Below, piece after piece: positions 32,087 to 44,185 of a stretch of 64,000 nucleotides of DNA. Made by a program: the position numbers and the translations under genes. Source of the DNA: Adiantum capillus-veneris (lineage: Eukaryota; Streptophyta; Polypodiopsida; Polypodiales; Pteridaceae); NCBI GenBank assembly GCA_014529385.2, contig CM043954.1, positions 90,733,747-90,797,746 of the forward strand. The letters run 5' to 3'. The first letter of the stretch is position 1; each line of letters opens with the position of its first letter. The notes below the pieces were generated by a model, which saw only the letters and a list, made by a program, of their open reading frames with translations, was not told the DNA's origin and ran no database searches.

Positions 32087-34163
32087 TGTAAGGTCTCCAC
32101 CTGTCCTAGAAGAGGGTTACCTATGTAAAATTTGAAGTCTAATTATTAGTTTGGCAAAAGATGCTATTTTTTAGCAGGTTTCAGTGATCAGATGTCATTT
32201 TTATGTTGTGATCCTTGTAGAACTTTTAATTCTGGTCAAATTCAATTTTTGTGAAAAATTTCCAAAAATAGAAAGTTTTTGACCCCCTGCATGGTCTAGG
32301 ATCGACCGGCTTGTCAAACTGTGCATCGACCCAGATTTCCTTAAAAATAGGGTCCGGACGCTGAAAGCTGCTATTTATGGCAGGTAGTCATATCTGTTAC
32401 CTCTTTATGGCAGTGTAAAGCTCTTCACCTATGATTCTCTATGATATGGTGAGACTTTTTGTGCAGCCAAATTGAGGATTAATCAAGGAATTAAACCCTT
32501 GATTTGCCCATGAAATTAAGACATAATTATGAGACTTCTTGCATACAAAAAAAGATGTACAACTAGGGTATTGTGTTGCATTAGCAAATTGTGTATGAAC
32601 CATCTATTATATTGGGTATTTGCATGGTTATAGTCTACCATTGTATGTTAAAATGATGCATCAATTAGTACATTAATCTTGATTTAATGTTGCATAGGAG
32701 GGAAGTTTTGGTTATGATAATCTTAGGATGATGTATGAGTAATTAAGACATAATCATCTTGTTGCATCCTTGAGTTAGCCTGCATAGTTGCAGTGTGAAG
32801 GCTTGTCATTTAATCTAGCATTATGTGTAAGAATAAGGTTATTCCTTGTCAAGCTTTCTCATTGGTTGTTGTAGGAATTACGCCTAGTCTCTCGTTTCTC
32901 CGAAAGAACTAATCCTAGTAGTGAGATATGGCTCCCAAGAGAACTCGGTTTGGTGGTGCTAACGACCGCGAGGCGGGAACTAGCAACATGGTGAATAACG
33001 GTAAAGCACTGATGAGAGATGAAAATTCGGCCATCTCACGAGGCATCGAGGAGGAAATTCATGAGGTTGGATGAATTTAATTTTGGTAATTTACATAATC
33101 ATTGCATTACGATAACTTAGGAATGTTAAAATTCCCCAAACTATGTTGGAAATCCAACTGAGACAACGACATTGGTAAAATTTTTTAAAGATTTTATTTA
33201 AATTTAAGTTCGAAGTAAATAGGAAAGAATTTCTTTATGGAAAGACTCCATGGAAGTAGGAAAGAATGGTTGGTAGGAAAAACTATCTCAAACAAGTTAC
33301 ATTCATTATTCCAATGTCGATTTAGTCTGAACCCCCTATTGATCACAGGGCGGTAGCTCGCGAAGTTATCGCAGGAGCTAAATCCACGACTTGCTTTCTA
33401 TGCGGTGGATATGTCCATGGCTTGCTTTCTATGTGGTGGATACATGATTTTTACTCGGAGAGTTACTCCATGAATTGGGTGGAATCATGGATTGGTTGTA
33501 TGAGCGGCGAGTTCACAACGGGTGGAGTTAACACTCGCTGGAGGTCCTCATGACTCCAAGACATTGGAATTTTTAATGAAGTATTGTTTGTTGATTACTT
33601 TTTCCTAGGAAAGATATGTTTTGGTGCCTATTTGACAATGTTTGAAGGGCTGTCTTAACAAACTTGTGTCGAGGAAATATAAAAAAGAACCCTAAGTGTT
33701 GAACAACAATGTGTTAGTAATTAGGCCACACAAAGAGTCCGTGTGAGTGCGGGGTGGAAAGTGGGGGCTTGGCTCAGGTTGCCAAAGCCTACGAGACGGG
33801 TGGTCCCGGTTAGTTGGGAACTCTCTGCCCTGCGCAATAGAGTACGTCATTAGATAGCTCGTTACACCAGAGCGGAAGGAACTTGGTGTATGTGCCTCTG
33901 AAACTTATGGGGAAAAAGGCATTGAGGTTACTTCTCCTCCTGGAAGGTGAGAATAGGACCGATAGTACGAAATTATGTTTCCCCTATGGGGTGGAGCTAG
34001 ACTCCTTTTCACTGGTGTCTTGGAGTCGACTCGCTAAGTGACGAGAGACCATCCACTGGTCTTCTTTTTCTTCTTAGCCAATTTTGTTTGCTTTCGCATA
34101 AGATCTAGCGACCGTCAGGTGTCCTCCTGTTCCATCATGATGAGATGAGGAGGGGACCTCACA
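32087..34163 (+). repeat. Chromovirus 3' LTR (internally deleted)
   Basis: 2,077 bp. Matches the 5' LTR except that the part corresponding to ~24423-25230, which holds the TATA box, is missing at ~32402-32415. It keeps the terminal GACCTCACA that the 5' LTR lacks. Confidence 0.9.
32928..33074 (+). CDS. 48-codon ORF inside the 3' LTR (copy of 25746-25892)
   Basis: Begins MAPKRTRFGG. Same length as the 5' copy, with few amino-acid changes and no frame break, while the internal genes are badly broken. As a 3' LTR copy it would not be translated from its own promoter. Confidence 0.45.
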   Translation: MAPKRTRFGGANDREAGTSNMVNNGKALMRDENSAISRGIEEEIHEVG

Positions 34164-35056
34164 AGTAGGTGTATGTGTAATCATGTGTGGACAACTGCTT
34201 TAAGCCAAAAAAACTTCCAAGATAAGGTAGAGTCCTTACTTACATCCATCCAAACAAGATAACATATATGTTAGCCTTAGATGTGTTTTACAGGTATCAA
34301 TGGACTATACCAGTTGTTATCCATGTCCATCTCATAACTTTTTTTAACTTACAAGCTTAGTCCAAAGTATTTATGTTGTTTTTTTTTTAAATGTTTTATT
34401 ATCCCACAGTGTATTTAGTATTTATTCTTATCAGAAGGCCATAACCCCTTGTACTCCAAGTGGCATGCTCTCCCCCCCCTTTTTTTAAAACCAAATTTTT
34501 GAGTTTTTATCTGCCAAATTAATGAGGCTCCATCACATGAAGCCGTAAAGTAGCCTAAAAAATACCATTATGAGTTTAAACTTGTTTTTGTTTATTTAGA
34601 AATGATATCGTTTATGTTTATATGGAATCCAATCCTTCCCAAGTTTATAAGTCACAATCTCTTAGCAAGCCAAGTGGCAGAGAACCTTATTGGTAACCTA
34701 GCCTGTCCAACTGCCGAACCAAAAAAAGAGCTAGATGTTTATACTGATTTTTTGTCCAAACAACTAATATCAAACAGGTTGAGCAATGGTATGTAACCAG
34801 GCCATATTCCCCCAAAGTCCCCAACATTTATAAAATCATGCAACATCAAGGTGAAGATGGGCAAAAAAGATCCCAATATTCACTAAACCAACCCAAACAG
34901 TGGGCTTTACCAGGTTTTTAAAGCGAGAGTCATCATGAGGCCAAGTTTTAAGCGACAGTACCAAGTGTAAGAACCAATATACCCCCATCCCAAAACTTTT
35001 TGTGTATATTTAGCAGAGGATAAGCATTTACATTTTTTTGAAATGGTTTTCCAGCA
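34164..35056. other. AT-rich spacer
   Basis: Begins with the target duplication AGTAG. No recognisable gene; a 64-codon frame at 34602 shows no family motif. T-rich and C/T-rich homopolymers at 34380-34490. Confidence 0.5.
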
Positions 35057-36202
35057 TTGTCAGGAAAACGGATTTGTTTAAATCCATTCAAATATGTTTT
35101 CTTGGTCTGGAAAGGACAACTACTGGGACATGTAGTGTCCAAAAATGGTATAGAAATGGCCAATGACAAGATTCAGTGTGTCCAACAGGCCAAGGCGCCC
35201 CGCAACGCATCAGAGCTAAATTCTTTCTTGGGATATATCAATTTTTATAGAAGATTTGTGCATCAGTTTGCTTCCCAGGAATTACCTTTGTATGAACTCA
35301 CAAAGAAGAACAACAAGTTCATTTGGACTGTTGAATGTGAGGAGAGCTTTCACAGTGTGAAGAATGTTATTATCAGTAAACCAGTACTTCAACAACCGAA
35401 TTGGGACGTCATTTTTCATGTACACGTAGACGCTTCAGGACTGGCGATGGGAGCAATGTTAGCTCAGCCAGAAGGCAGGAGTGATTATCCAGTGTATTTT
35501 GCCAATCGGAGATTCAATCAGGCTGAACAAGGATATACCACTACTAAAAGAGAAGCCCTAGGAATGGTTTTTAGTGCTACTAAATTCTAACACTATTTGC
35601 TGGGCAAGCTATTTCATTTTTATGTGGATCATCAAGCATTATTATTCTTGATTATCAAAGTCATTATTCAAGGCAGACTGATAAGACGGATGATGTTTCT
35701 GATGGAATTTGAGTTTCGCATTTTTCGTAAGCCCGGTAAATCCCATTGTGGTGCTGATTTCCTATTCAAGAGTACATATGGCTACTTTGAGGCATCCTTG
35801 AGAGACAAGCCAGTGGATGCAAAACTGTTTCAGATGATAGTTGAAGCGACAACTGATCCAGAGTTGTATGATGTATATTAGTTCTTGTCTAAGGGAGGAT
35901 TCCCAAAAAATTGGACTCAGAATCAGAAGAAGGCTCTGATTATTAGGAGTCTGAAGTTCACCATCACCGACAGATCACTTTACAGACTGGGAGTAGATGG
36001 GGTTCTTCGAAGATGTGTGCCTATGGAAGGGAGAATGCAAGTTATTTTAGAGACACATGATGGGGATTCTAGAGGACATTTCTCCACTGATATTACTTAC
36101 AAGAAGATTTTGCAAGCTGGATTGTGGTGGAAAACTTTAATATCGGATGTTATAAGCTTTTGTAAAACATGTGATATATGCCAGAGGATGGTAGCTAAAT
36201 GA
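35057..36202 (+). pseudogene. Ty3/gypsy pol fragment: RT end, RNase H, integrase zinc domain
   Basis: Truncated on the left inside RT. It begins with 'LNPFKYVFLV..GQLLGHVVSKNGIE' and 'LNSFLGYINFYRRFV' (RT thumb/connection). RNase H follows with 'HVHVDASGLAMGAML', 'YTTTKREALGMVF' and, after a stop at 35588, 'YVDHQALLFLI'. Then 'GKSHCGADFLFKS', a tether, and the integrase zinc-binding part 'HDGDSRGHFS...KTCDICQRM'. The RNase H key residues D, E and D are present. The integrase catalytic core that should follow is absent. Confidence 0.85.
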
Positions 36203-36653
36203 CTTAAGACAGAGGGCTATGCTTGAACAGGAAATTGTTCAGCAAAGAAGAAAATACTGGCATAATAGAAGGATCAAATTTAGGGAATTTTAGAAAGGAG
36301 ATTTGGTTCTGCTCTATCAATCTAAACTGGGTCCTAAGAAACCAAACTTAAAGATAGCTTGGACTGGTCCATATGAAGTCGATTGGGTTTTTTCCAATTG
36401 CACAGTAAGGCTGAAAGATTTATCTGGATTACTGCTGCCAGGTGTCTATAATGGGGACAAAGTCAAGCTATATTATTCAAATGACAAAGAGACTTCCAGG
36501 GATAATGATATTGGTATTCTGGGAACTAAAGGCCAGGAAAATTTAGAATCAGCTATTTTAAGCCTTTTCCATGTACAACCAGTACCAGATCCAGTCAAAG
36601 GGTCAGAAAAGTCTCAGCACAACAAAACCATGTCAGTAGAGCAGAATCAGTAA
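36203..36653 (+). pseudogene. Ty3/gypsy integrase C-terminal region
   Basis: After a stop, '...RRKYWHNRRIKFREF' and 'GDLVLLYQS' lead into 'WTGPYEVDWVFSNCTVRLKDLSG' and 'YNGDKVKLYY', the C-terminal module with the 'vNG.rLK.Y' ending usual in Athila/Tat-type elements. The ~150-residue D,D-35-E core between 36202 and 36203 has been deleted cleanly. It ends with a low-complexity tail at 36653. Confidence 0.75.
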
Positions 36654-36802
36654 AGCGTCAGACCCAATATCAATTTTTATGGGGAAAAGGGCCAGTGGGA
36701 CTATCTATGATAACCATTTCAAGGAACATGGAGAGTATTAGCATGTATGCCACATCATTGGTGGTGCACAGAGCTCTATGAACGGTAAGTAGTGGAGCTT
36801 TT

Positions 36803-39800
36803 ATGGCACGAACGCGTATAACAGTAAGGCGAGTAGGTATTTTTTCTCATAAGTCTCCTGCACGATGTGTGCGTGCTGTTACACATTCCCCATCGCCTGG
36901 CTCTGAAGCCTCTTCACTACAACCACAAGCTTCTTCATCCGACGCATCGGTCGATTGATGTCTGTCTTTACCAGATACACCTGGATACGGATTTGAATAT
37001 TCGGGTAAGTCTTCTTCTTCTTCTACAGAGTCATCGTCTTCACCTTGTATGGGCAAAAGAAAAATATCGGAGAAGATGAAGGACACTATAGACGAAACTT
37101 CGGCACTTATCACCTCTATCAAAGCTTATCTACCACTTAATCCCCATAGTAAGATACAACGGTATGTGTTTATCGAGCAAGCAGAAGTGTTGCTGCAACT
37201 CTGGGATTTGCATGTGGTTGTGCAAGACACAAGAATCGAGTTTGACACGGCTATAATTAAGCAGGTTCTTGATTCCTTCAATGTTGATGAAGGCAGTGCT
37301 GTAGTGTATGGTAGTAAAGTGTCAGCAACTCCGAACGACATTGCTTATGCTTTCAAGATGCCAAATGAGCCAAAGCCAACCATTGCAACTGCAGAACAGA
37401 TAAGTGCAGCTCTTAAGAAAGATGACACAACCAAGAAAAAGCACAAGGCCATTGGACAAGGGGTTCCAATAGCAGGTCTTGACGTCCCCCTTGATTACCG
37501 AAGCTATTAGTCTGAAAAATAACCCCACATATGTCTCAGAAAAATTGTTTGCTATGTTGCTTACAAAGAGACTAGATGCCACAGCTTCGATCAATTTATG
37601 TCAGATTCTGTCTCATAATGTGCTTCAGCAGACTGCCAAGTTGAAGTCTCAGACTGTTTTTAACGCCTGGTATGTCTGGCAGTTTCTTTACTAGTAGGCA
37701 ACTTCTCCTGATGCTCATGACTAGGTACATATGGTTTGGAGTCAGAAACACATCCCAACGACTAACAATGTTGATTTATCTTCAGATGAAGAAACCCTAG
37801 GTACTTAGTTAGCTCTCACTGGACAGAAGAGAAAGGACACACAGGTGGAAGTTGGTAGTTCCAAGAAACCAAAAACTACATTGGCCAAGAGAAATGATTT
37901 CTTGAAGCAACTAGAAAGTAAGGTCAAAATTGTGCCTACTGAAAAATCTTTAGCAAACCAGACTTCAGTCGGCCAAGCAGAACAGCTTCCAGCAAAGATT
38001 ATTGTTGGGACCAGCGAGCAAGCGGGGCAGAATCCAACAAACACTATTGCTGGAAAAGACTAGCTAGAAAAAACCAGTACTGAGAAGTTGGCAGTTCATA
38101 CTGAAAAAGGAAAAGGTCCTGAATCTGCCAGTTCGGCCAGTAAAGTTCCTATTCCTTTCAGCGAATTGGCTTTAGCTTTAACCAAAAAGGACAGATTACA
38201 AACGCTACAGAGTCATCCCCTCATATGAAAATTAGTTTTGCACAAACCTGACTTTACCACATTACCATATATGGCTCATGTTACAGTTTACAAGGAACTA
38301 GTTGCCTCTGACCCACCGATAGTAATGGATGGTTGCTTAGTGCTTATCCAGTCATCCTGGAATACAATTGTCAACGCTTTGGGACAAATGATGGATGCCT
38401 CATCGTCTACTGAGGAAGTGACCAAGTTAAAAGAAGAACTGAGGATCAGTGAGCCGCAAGTTCAGAAGTTGAAACAAGATATAGGGGTACAATCCTTGCG
38501 GCATAGTGTTCTCGAAAATCAGTCAGCCACAAGACAATTTGGACATTGGAAAGTAAGCTGTTAAAGCTTGAGTTTGAGAATAGGCAGTTAATTGAAGACA
38601 AGACAGAGGCTGAGAGAGTTGCTGATAGATTTGAGACTATGTTGAGGATGAAGAGAGTTGATTTTAACACATTGCTGACTAGCCACACTGCATAAAAAAC
38701 CTCTTTAACAGAAAGATACATATACAATAACTTGGCTGATATTCTGAATCCAAAAGGCAACACCATTTTCGATATGTAATATCTAAAAGCACTTATGGAA
38801 ACTATGCATAGTGATTTGCAGGATAAGATTTTTGAATATAATAGTGCTTTGGCAAATCAAACTATTTTGGACTACATTGATAAGCAGAATAACCTCAATG
38901 AGGATTTTGAGAAAGCAGAAGAGAAGGATGAAGAGAGGGAGGATGAACCAGTAGATAAACATGATGATGATAATGACTCTCCTCCATCTCCACCTTTAGG
39001 ATCTGGTATTGGTGGATCAGCTGCCCACAGGGGGCAGTTGGCCCAACACAGACCAGCTAGACTAGTACAAGGATCAACAATTGGGAGACCAGGGGGCTGA
39101 TGATCAGGAACAAGGAAACATTGAACACTCCCTAGTACACCACAACACAGTTCAGGTGTGAAAGGAAAAGCTAAAGCTGTGACTGAGACTTTGAAGGGTG
39201 ATGAGCAACATTCATTACAACTCATCACACTGAACAAGAGGCTAAGACATCAGCAAGCTCCTATTATTAGGATGTATCTAGAGGATGATGTTCTTCTTTC
39301 TAATCTGGAACGTTTTCAGAGACTATATGTCGGTGCCAATGAAATGATCCAGCATTGGAAATCAGCCGCTTTCCATGATCAAGAGTTGTGCCAATTACCT
39401 GAGCATCCTAGCAGAATTTATCTACTAGACAGTGTACCTGAATGGGGCACTAGCCTCTGATGATAAGCTGGTCAATCTACACTGGCAGTGGCAGTCCACT
39501 GCAGACTGTCATTTCCTAGCCATTGAATTAGAGCTCCTGCTTGGGAACAGGCGTACATATACATGTATATGAAGGAGGTCAGGAATCATTTGAAAGAAGT
39601 CCTACTTCAAATGCGAATTGCCAAAGGAGTTTTGGACCAAAGGGTACAAGCTATTATTGAAGATCAAACTTCCAGCAGTAAAGGACCACGAACTCAAATG
39701 ACAGTAGGGGAACAGACAAATGCTCTCCGAAGACCTTTTCAGTTGGTTCGAGTGACCATGATGATGATGCAGCAGGAGAACCAGACTGTTCTCAACTTTC

Positions 39801-40465
39801 TAGAGTTTGTACCTGATTCCCCAGTTCTCCTGTATGCATTGCCTCCTAGAGAGACTAAGCTGCCTAGGTTTTTCCCAGCTTTGTATCCTCAACATCCAGA
39901 ACCAGTGGATCGGCTTACATACTTTAACATCACTGATGATCTTCAAGATTGGTATGAGCGAGCCACTATAGAATGGAAAACCTGGAAAACACTGGTCAAT
40001 CATGCTCTCCAACTAAATGATGTTTTGGAACTGCAAGGAGAAATGCAAAGGGACAAGTTCTGTATGGGACAATGGAAGATCCAGCTCAAAGGTCTCACCA
40101 AGATCACAAATCAGCTGCTTCAACTTACTGTGGAGTCCTCTAAGATTCTTGAAAAGGATATTACGGCTAAACCAGGTCTGGGGCCACAGTACAAAGAAAT
40201 GGCTAAGATCCTCTTTGAAGCTGGGTTTAAAACAAATCAACCTCTTTCGAAAGGATGGATCCACATATCTTTGTATTGTCATAAATTGGCCAGAATCTGC
40301 CATCTGACAAAGGGTAGACGCATGTTGTATGATCTCGACACCAAAAGCTATAATCCTCTCATGCCTTATAAATTGGAGATGTCCACTGCAAGGCGGAATC
40401 AGCTTGAGCAGGAGTCCATTTATCGACTTATCCAGAAGGACAATGCTGGCACCTGGAACTTTTGA
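36803..40465 (+). pseudogene. Long additional coding region after pol of a Ty3/gypsy element
   Basis: About 3.66 kb (~1,220 codons) of coding-like sequence begins at ATG 36803 (MARTRITVRR), with stops and frame changes at ~36957, ~37490 (to frame 3), 37692, ~38060, ~38565 (back to frame 2), 39098 and 39458. A final clean 301-codon block lies at 39563-40465. Visible parts are a Ser/Pro-rich N terminus, then a 'VYGSKVSATPNDIAYAFKMPNE' block reminiscent of plant-transposon-associated domains, a Lys/Pro linker, and a heptad-rich coiled coil near 38400-38560. An acidic 'DEEREDE...DDDND' stretch with SPPSPP (38900-39000) and a basic/aromatic C-terminal domain follow. No transmembrane segment is obvious. 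Additional post-pol ORFs are known in some plant Ty3/gypsy lineages; this one I cannot assign. Confidence 0.55.
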
Positions 40466-40610
40466 AGCCCCAGCACAGAAGAAGGGCAAGAGGAAGCGGG
40501 TTCAGTGGAAGGATACTAGGTAGTTCCATCTCAGAATCAGACGGAGGATTTTCCTAGTGAGGCTCTGGAATTTCTTTGGCCGGGCATCCTTGGAATTACA
40601 ATTATAGGGG

Positions 40611-41255
40611 TGTCAAGCACTCAACAAGCATGAAATATGGCATAAAGCTAGGAACATCGGCCAACTCAGCAAACAGACAGATGGGTTTAGGGTTTGGGCC
40701 ACAACCAAAAACCCAGATGGGTTCCTCAACACCAATTCAAAATTAGGTGGTGGATTATTTATCAAAATTTTTGGAGTTATACCAAAATTCAAGAAAGGAG
40801 GGAAGGATGTAGAAGGTGAAGACAGTCCCAGCAGGTGGGAATTGTCTCTTGGAAAGCCGAACAATGGATCAGTCACACATCAATAATTACCACGGTACTT
40901 ACTACACTAACTTCTGGAAGGCTATAAATAGGACCCATTACATTGCAATTGGGATTCTTGCTTCTTAGTTCTCTTGGCTTTAGCTTTCAAGTGTTTCCGA
41001 GCTACAATCTCTTCGTCTTTAACTTCACCTTGTAATCATTACTGCTATAATCATTTGAGCTTCAATCCATTACACCTTGTACTGGTTGTCCTCAAGCTAT
41101 GAATCTGAAACTGCAAAAACTTTTCCAGTTGTCCAATATGTCTCTCATTTCACTATACTATTTCAGTTCAGATAACTATTTCAGTCCAATCTCCGCTCTC
41201 TATTCTAGTTTCACTGACTGAACTGACGACTTACTAGTATCTTTAAATTCTAACA
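40611..41255 (+). repeat. Putative 3' LTR of the preceding Ty3/gypsy element
   Basis: Starts TGTCAAGCAC after a purine-rich ATTATAGGGG and ends TTCTAACA. A clear TATA box (CTATAAATAG, ~40921-40930) is followed by pyrimidine-rich sequence. The Penelope-like coding sequence on the minus strand begins immediately after, which supports this right boundary. No 5' LTR is in the window for comparison. Confidence 0.5.
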
Positions 41256-44185
41256 CTGGAATCATCTATCTGAAGAGATTAGTTCCAATTCCAATGAACT
41301 CCAAAGGTGGCAGATTAAGAAGATCTCTTTTCCAAACAAATTTTTGGTCATATCGTCCTACACAAGGTATATGAAGGGAAATAGTACAGTTAAGGAATTG
41401 TACTGAAGTACAAAAAACCCCATTGGGTGTTACGAACTCTTGCAAAGAAGCTGGTTCAATTTTTAGGCAGTTAGGATATATCTGGCAGATTTAATCTAAG
41501 AAGGCCTTATTGTTGATGCTTAGTACGTCATCCATATATCTGTAAGTGTGTCCAAACATTGAAAGTTTGTTATTCCTACTTTCCATGGCTTTGGGAAACC
41601 ATTTGTATTCGAAGAAGGCAAGGTAGATATTACAAATAAGTGGAGAGGAGGAGAACCCCATGGGGATGCCCAGGCATTGGTTAAAACAATGTCCTCGGAG
41701 AGGATAGTACAGTTATCAAGTAACCATGAAATGTAAAGACAAAGCTTCTCTTCACTGAAGTGTAAGGGATGTAAGGAGTAAGTCTTTTTTAACCATCTAG
41801 GTTTTTTAGAAAGTGATATGTAGAAAAGACTCTTCTTTCTAGCATTGGAAAAAGCAACCCCAAGATCACCTTCTAGGGGAATGTTTTCATAACACTGAGT
41901 GATATTGCTGAAAAATATGGAAGATCTGTTTAGGGAGGTTAAGAGAAACCTCATTAGAGTTTTTTGTTATCCAAAAGGGGTTGTACTGTATTTGTAGAAA
42001 GTCGTGGCAGATCTTTTGTTTAGAGGCACAAATAAGTTCAAACTCAGTTAATATCAAATCAAGACACAGAGTGATATCCTTGGTGATATCACTAAATATA
42101 TCATTAGAAGCATCAGATATCTATCTGAATTTATGCTTCTGTATTTTATAGGTGGAAAAAAGTATTGGTAGTTTAATATAGCCTAAATCTTCTAAGTGTC
42201 TCGGGATGTTACCGGTAACTGTTTGTAAGGAAGTGTTAATTCTAGTGAATTCTTTCCCAAAAACCCAAAATTAAGCAGCTTTCCAAGCTAGGTTTTTGCA
42301 TATAAGATTGGGACAATTAGAGATTTTATCCAGCCCGACTATGAACCAATTTTTAGCCATTATGTGAAAATCAAGAGCAAGTTGTGGTGTTAACCAGGAG
42401 TTATCAGTAGATAACCATTTATAGGAATTTGTGAATTTTTTTTCTAAGAAACATTCTTCCACAACTTTTGTTTAGTCCAAGAGGACTGTCTTCTCTAGTT
42501 GGAGAGAACTAACAAGGTCAGTTAAGCAGCTAAGTAAAGCTGATAGAGAGAGATAAGGGTTTTTGGGAAATTTAGGTATGTGATTGAGCCCATTGGCCAA
42601 GATTTTTTGCATTTTGACATTTTCAATGATGCTAAGATCACAAGTACAAACATGCATACCATATGTATCAAAGTTTTTGCAAAATGTGGTAAACCGACTG
42701 CATGTACATTCGGGAACCGATTCATGCCGGAGAAAATCATTACTATAGACCAAGTTTTTTATGGGTTGTTGATACATCCAACCAATAAGTAAATGATCGA
42801 GTAGTTTGTGATTGCCAAAAGGTAGGTCAAAGCACTCACAAAAAAGAGCTTTAGGTTGTATCCAGTCGAGAAGTACATTATGGAAGAGACAATGCACGTA
42901 GATAAAGTCTTGGTTTGGAGCTATTTTGTTGAGAAACCTTCATCCGCAAGGGCTCGTAGCAACCTGCATGTTCACCAAGGATTACATTTCAAGAAAATTC
43001 CTGATGGGGGAGTTTCTGCCTCTTCCCCTAGTGTAGCTACAAGACTTCCCTCGATTAGAGGAAGAGCTAGGTGTCAAAAAAAGAAGCGAAAGAGTTGGGA
43101 GTAGTAAGAGAATTGGGTCTCTTTAGAGAAGAGGAATCATCCTCATCAATACATGGCTTGAGTAAGCTAGTGATTATCTTTACACCTTTGTAATTAGCAT
43201 AAGTGGTTAGATAGATCCCGGGTTTATCAAATTTTAGTTCCCTCAAGATATCCAACATTAGTCCATGAAAGATGTTAAAGGAAATCTAAACAATTACTGT
43301 CTATTTTGCATGGCTGCCTAACCAGGAACAAATAAGGGGGGAGAGGTGAAAATCCACGGGTTTTTTAGGGAAGAGTAGGTCAAGATGGTTGAGAATATAC
43401 CAAATGGCATGATCAAACCACATGATGCTGGATTTGCAAGAGGCTTTAGGGTCAAGAAATTTGTAGGCACATTTAACATAGGGCCAAAAAACATTCCAAA
43501 TGGATTCTGCATAGAAATCCAGGTTGCTTTTGGCAAACTCCATGTTCCCCTTTATACGGATGTAGAGGCCAGTATTGGAAGGGCGTTTAGAATGGTCAAT
43601 GAGATTGAGGTTGAAGGGGGCTTTTATGAGTTCCCCTTTGTCAAGGAATTGTCCACCTTTCAAGATCTTGAGTTTGCAGTTTTTGATAGTAGAGGCAGGG
43701 AGGTTAGCAAGGTAAACCCAGGTTTCACTTAGAATAGGTGCTAAAAAAGCTTTGTTGGGTAAGACCCAAAGTAGATGGTCTACCCCAAAAGATTCAATTT
43801 CAATCTATCTACTAACAGGTAGGAAAGGAAAAACTTTAGAGATTTTTGGCACCATTTCCAAGAGGTTAGAGTCATTGAGGGAGCAAAGATTACTTTGAAA
43901 TACTTTGACGGCTTCTAGAGTCACACTATCCCTACAAAAGATACCACCAGTTTGAGGGATAGTAGCGATAGCCAAGGTACTAATAAAAGATGGATTGAGG
44001 CCGCATAGTTTCTTCAAGAAGTTAGACAGATCATCCCCAAAAGAAGAGAATAGGGCAAGCTCTTGTTGGTATTGTACAAAGAGTATGGAAAGTTGGGCTA
44101 TGTAATGGGAAATCAAATTCACTCCTTCCTTGGATTCCTTGTCTAAGGTAGCCAAAACTTTGACCCAATCATTAAAAGATAACAT
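41256..44185 (-). pseudogene. Penelope-like retroelement (RT protein), decayed
   Basis: Minus-strand segments in protein order: an N-terminal region (44185-43805); 43663-43301; a piece with 'KPGIYLTTYANYKG' (~43235-43190); a Cys-containing segment ending 'GMHVCTCDLSIIENVKMQKIL' (42897-42472), which matches the 'GHV.TGDLsIi.N..L..l' block of this RT group; 'FIVGLDKISNCPNLICK' (42462-42271; 'DKa.Nn...CK'); 'LPILFSTYKIQKHKFR' (~42200). RT then follows with 'TQCYENIPLEGD', 'ASPWGSPP' (41954-41520) and, one frame away, 'YRYMDDVLSINN' (YMDD at plus 41527-41538) and 'IYPNCLKIEPA'. This gives an RT distinct from LINE and LTR types. Many stops. The right limit is uncertain. Confidence 0.6.

Larger units (their letters stand above)
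24128..34163 (+). mobile_element. Ty3/gypsy chromovirus, full length but inactivated
   Basis: LTR boundaries at 24128 (TGTAAGGTC) and 34163 (GACCTCACA, matching inverted ends) are flanked by AGTAG on both sides (24123-24127 and 34164-34168). The internal region has gag with a zinc knuckle, protease, RT, RNase H, integrase and a C-terminal chromodomain, the order of plant chromoviruses. Multiple stops and frameshifts, and a changed RT catalytic residue, make it non-functional. The two LTRs differ greatly in length because of a deletion in the 3' copy. Scattered substitutions between LTRs suggest an older insertion than the copia element at 13.1 kb. Confidence 0.93.
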
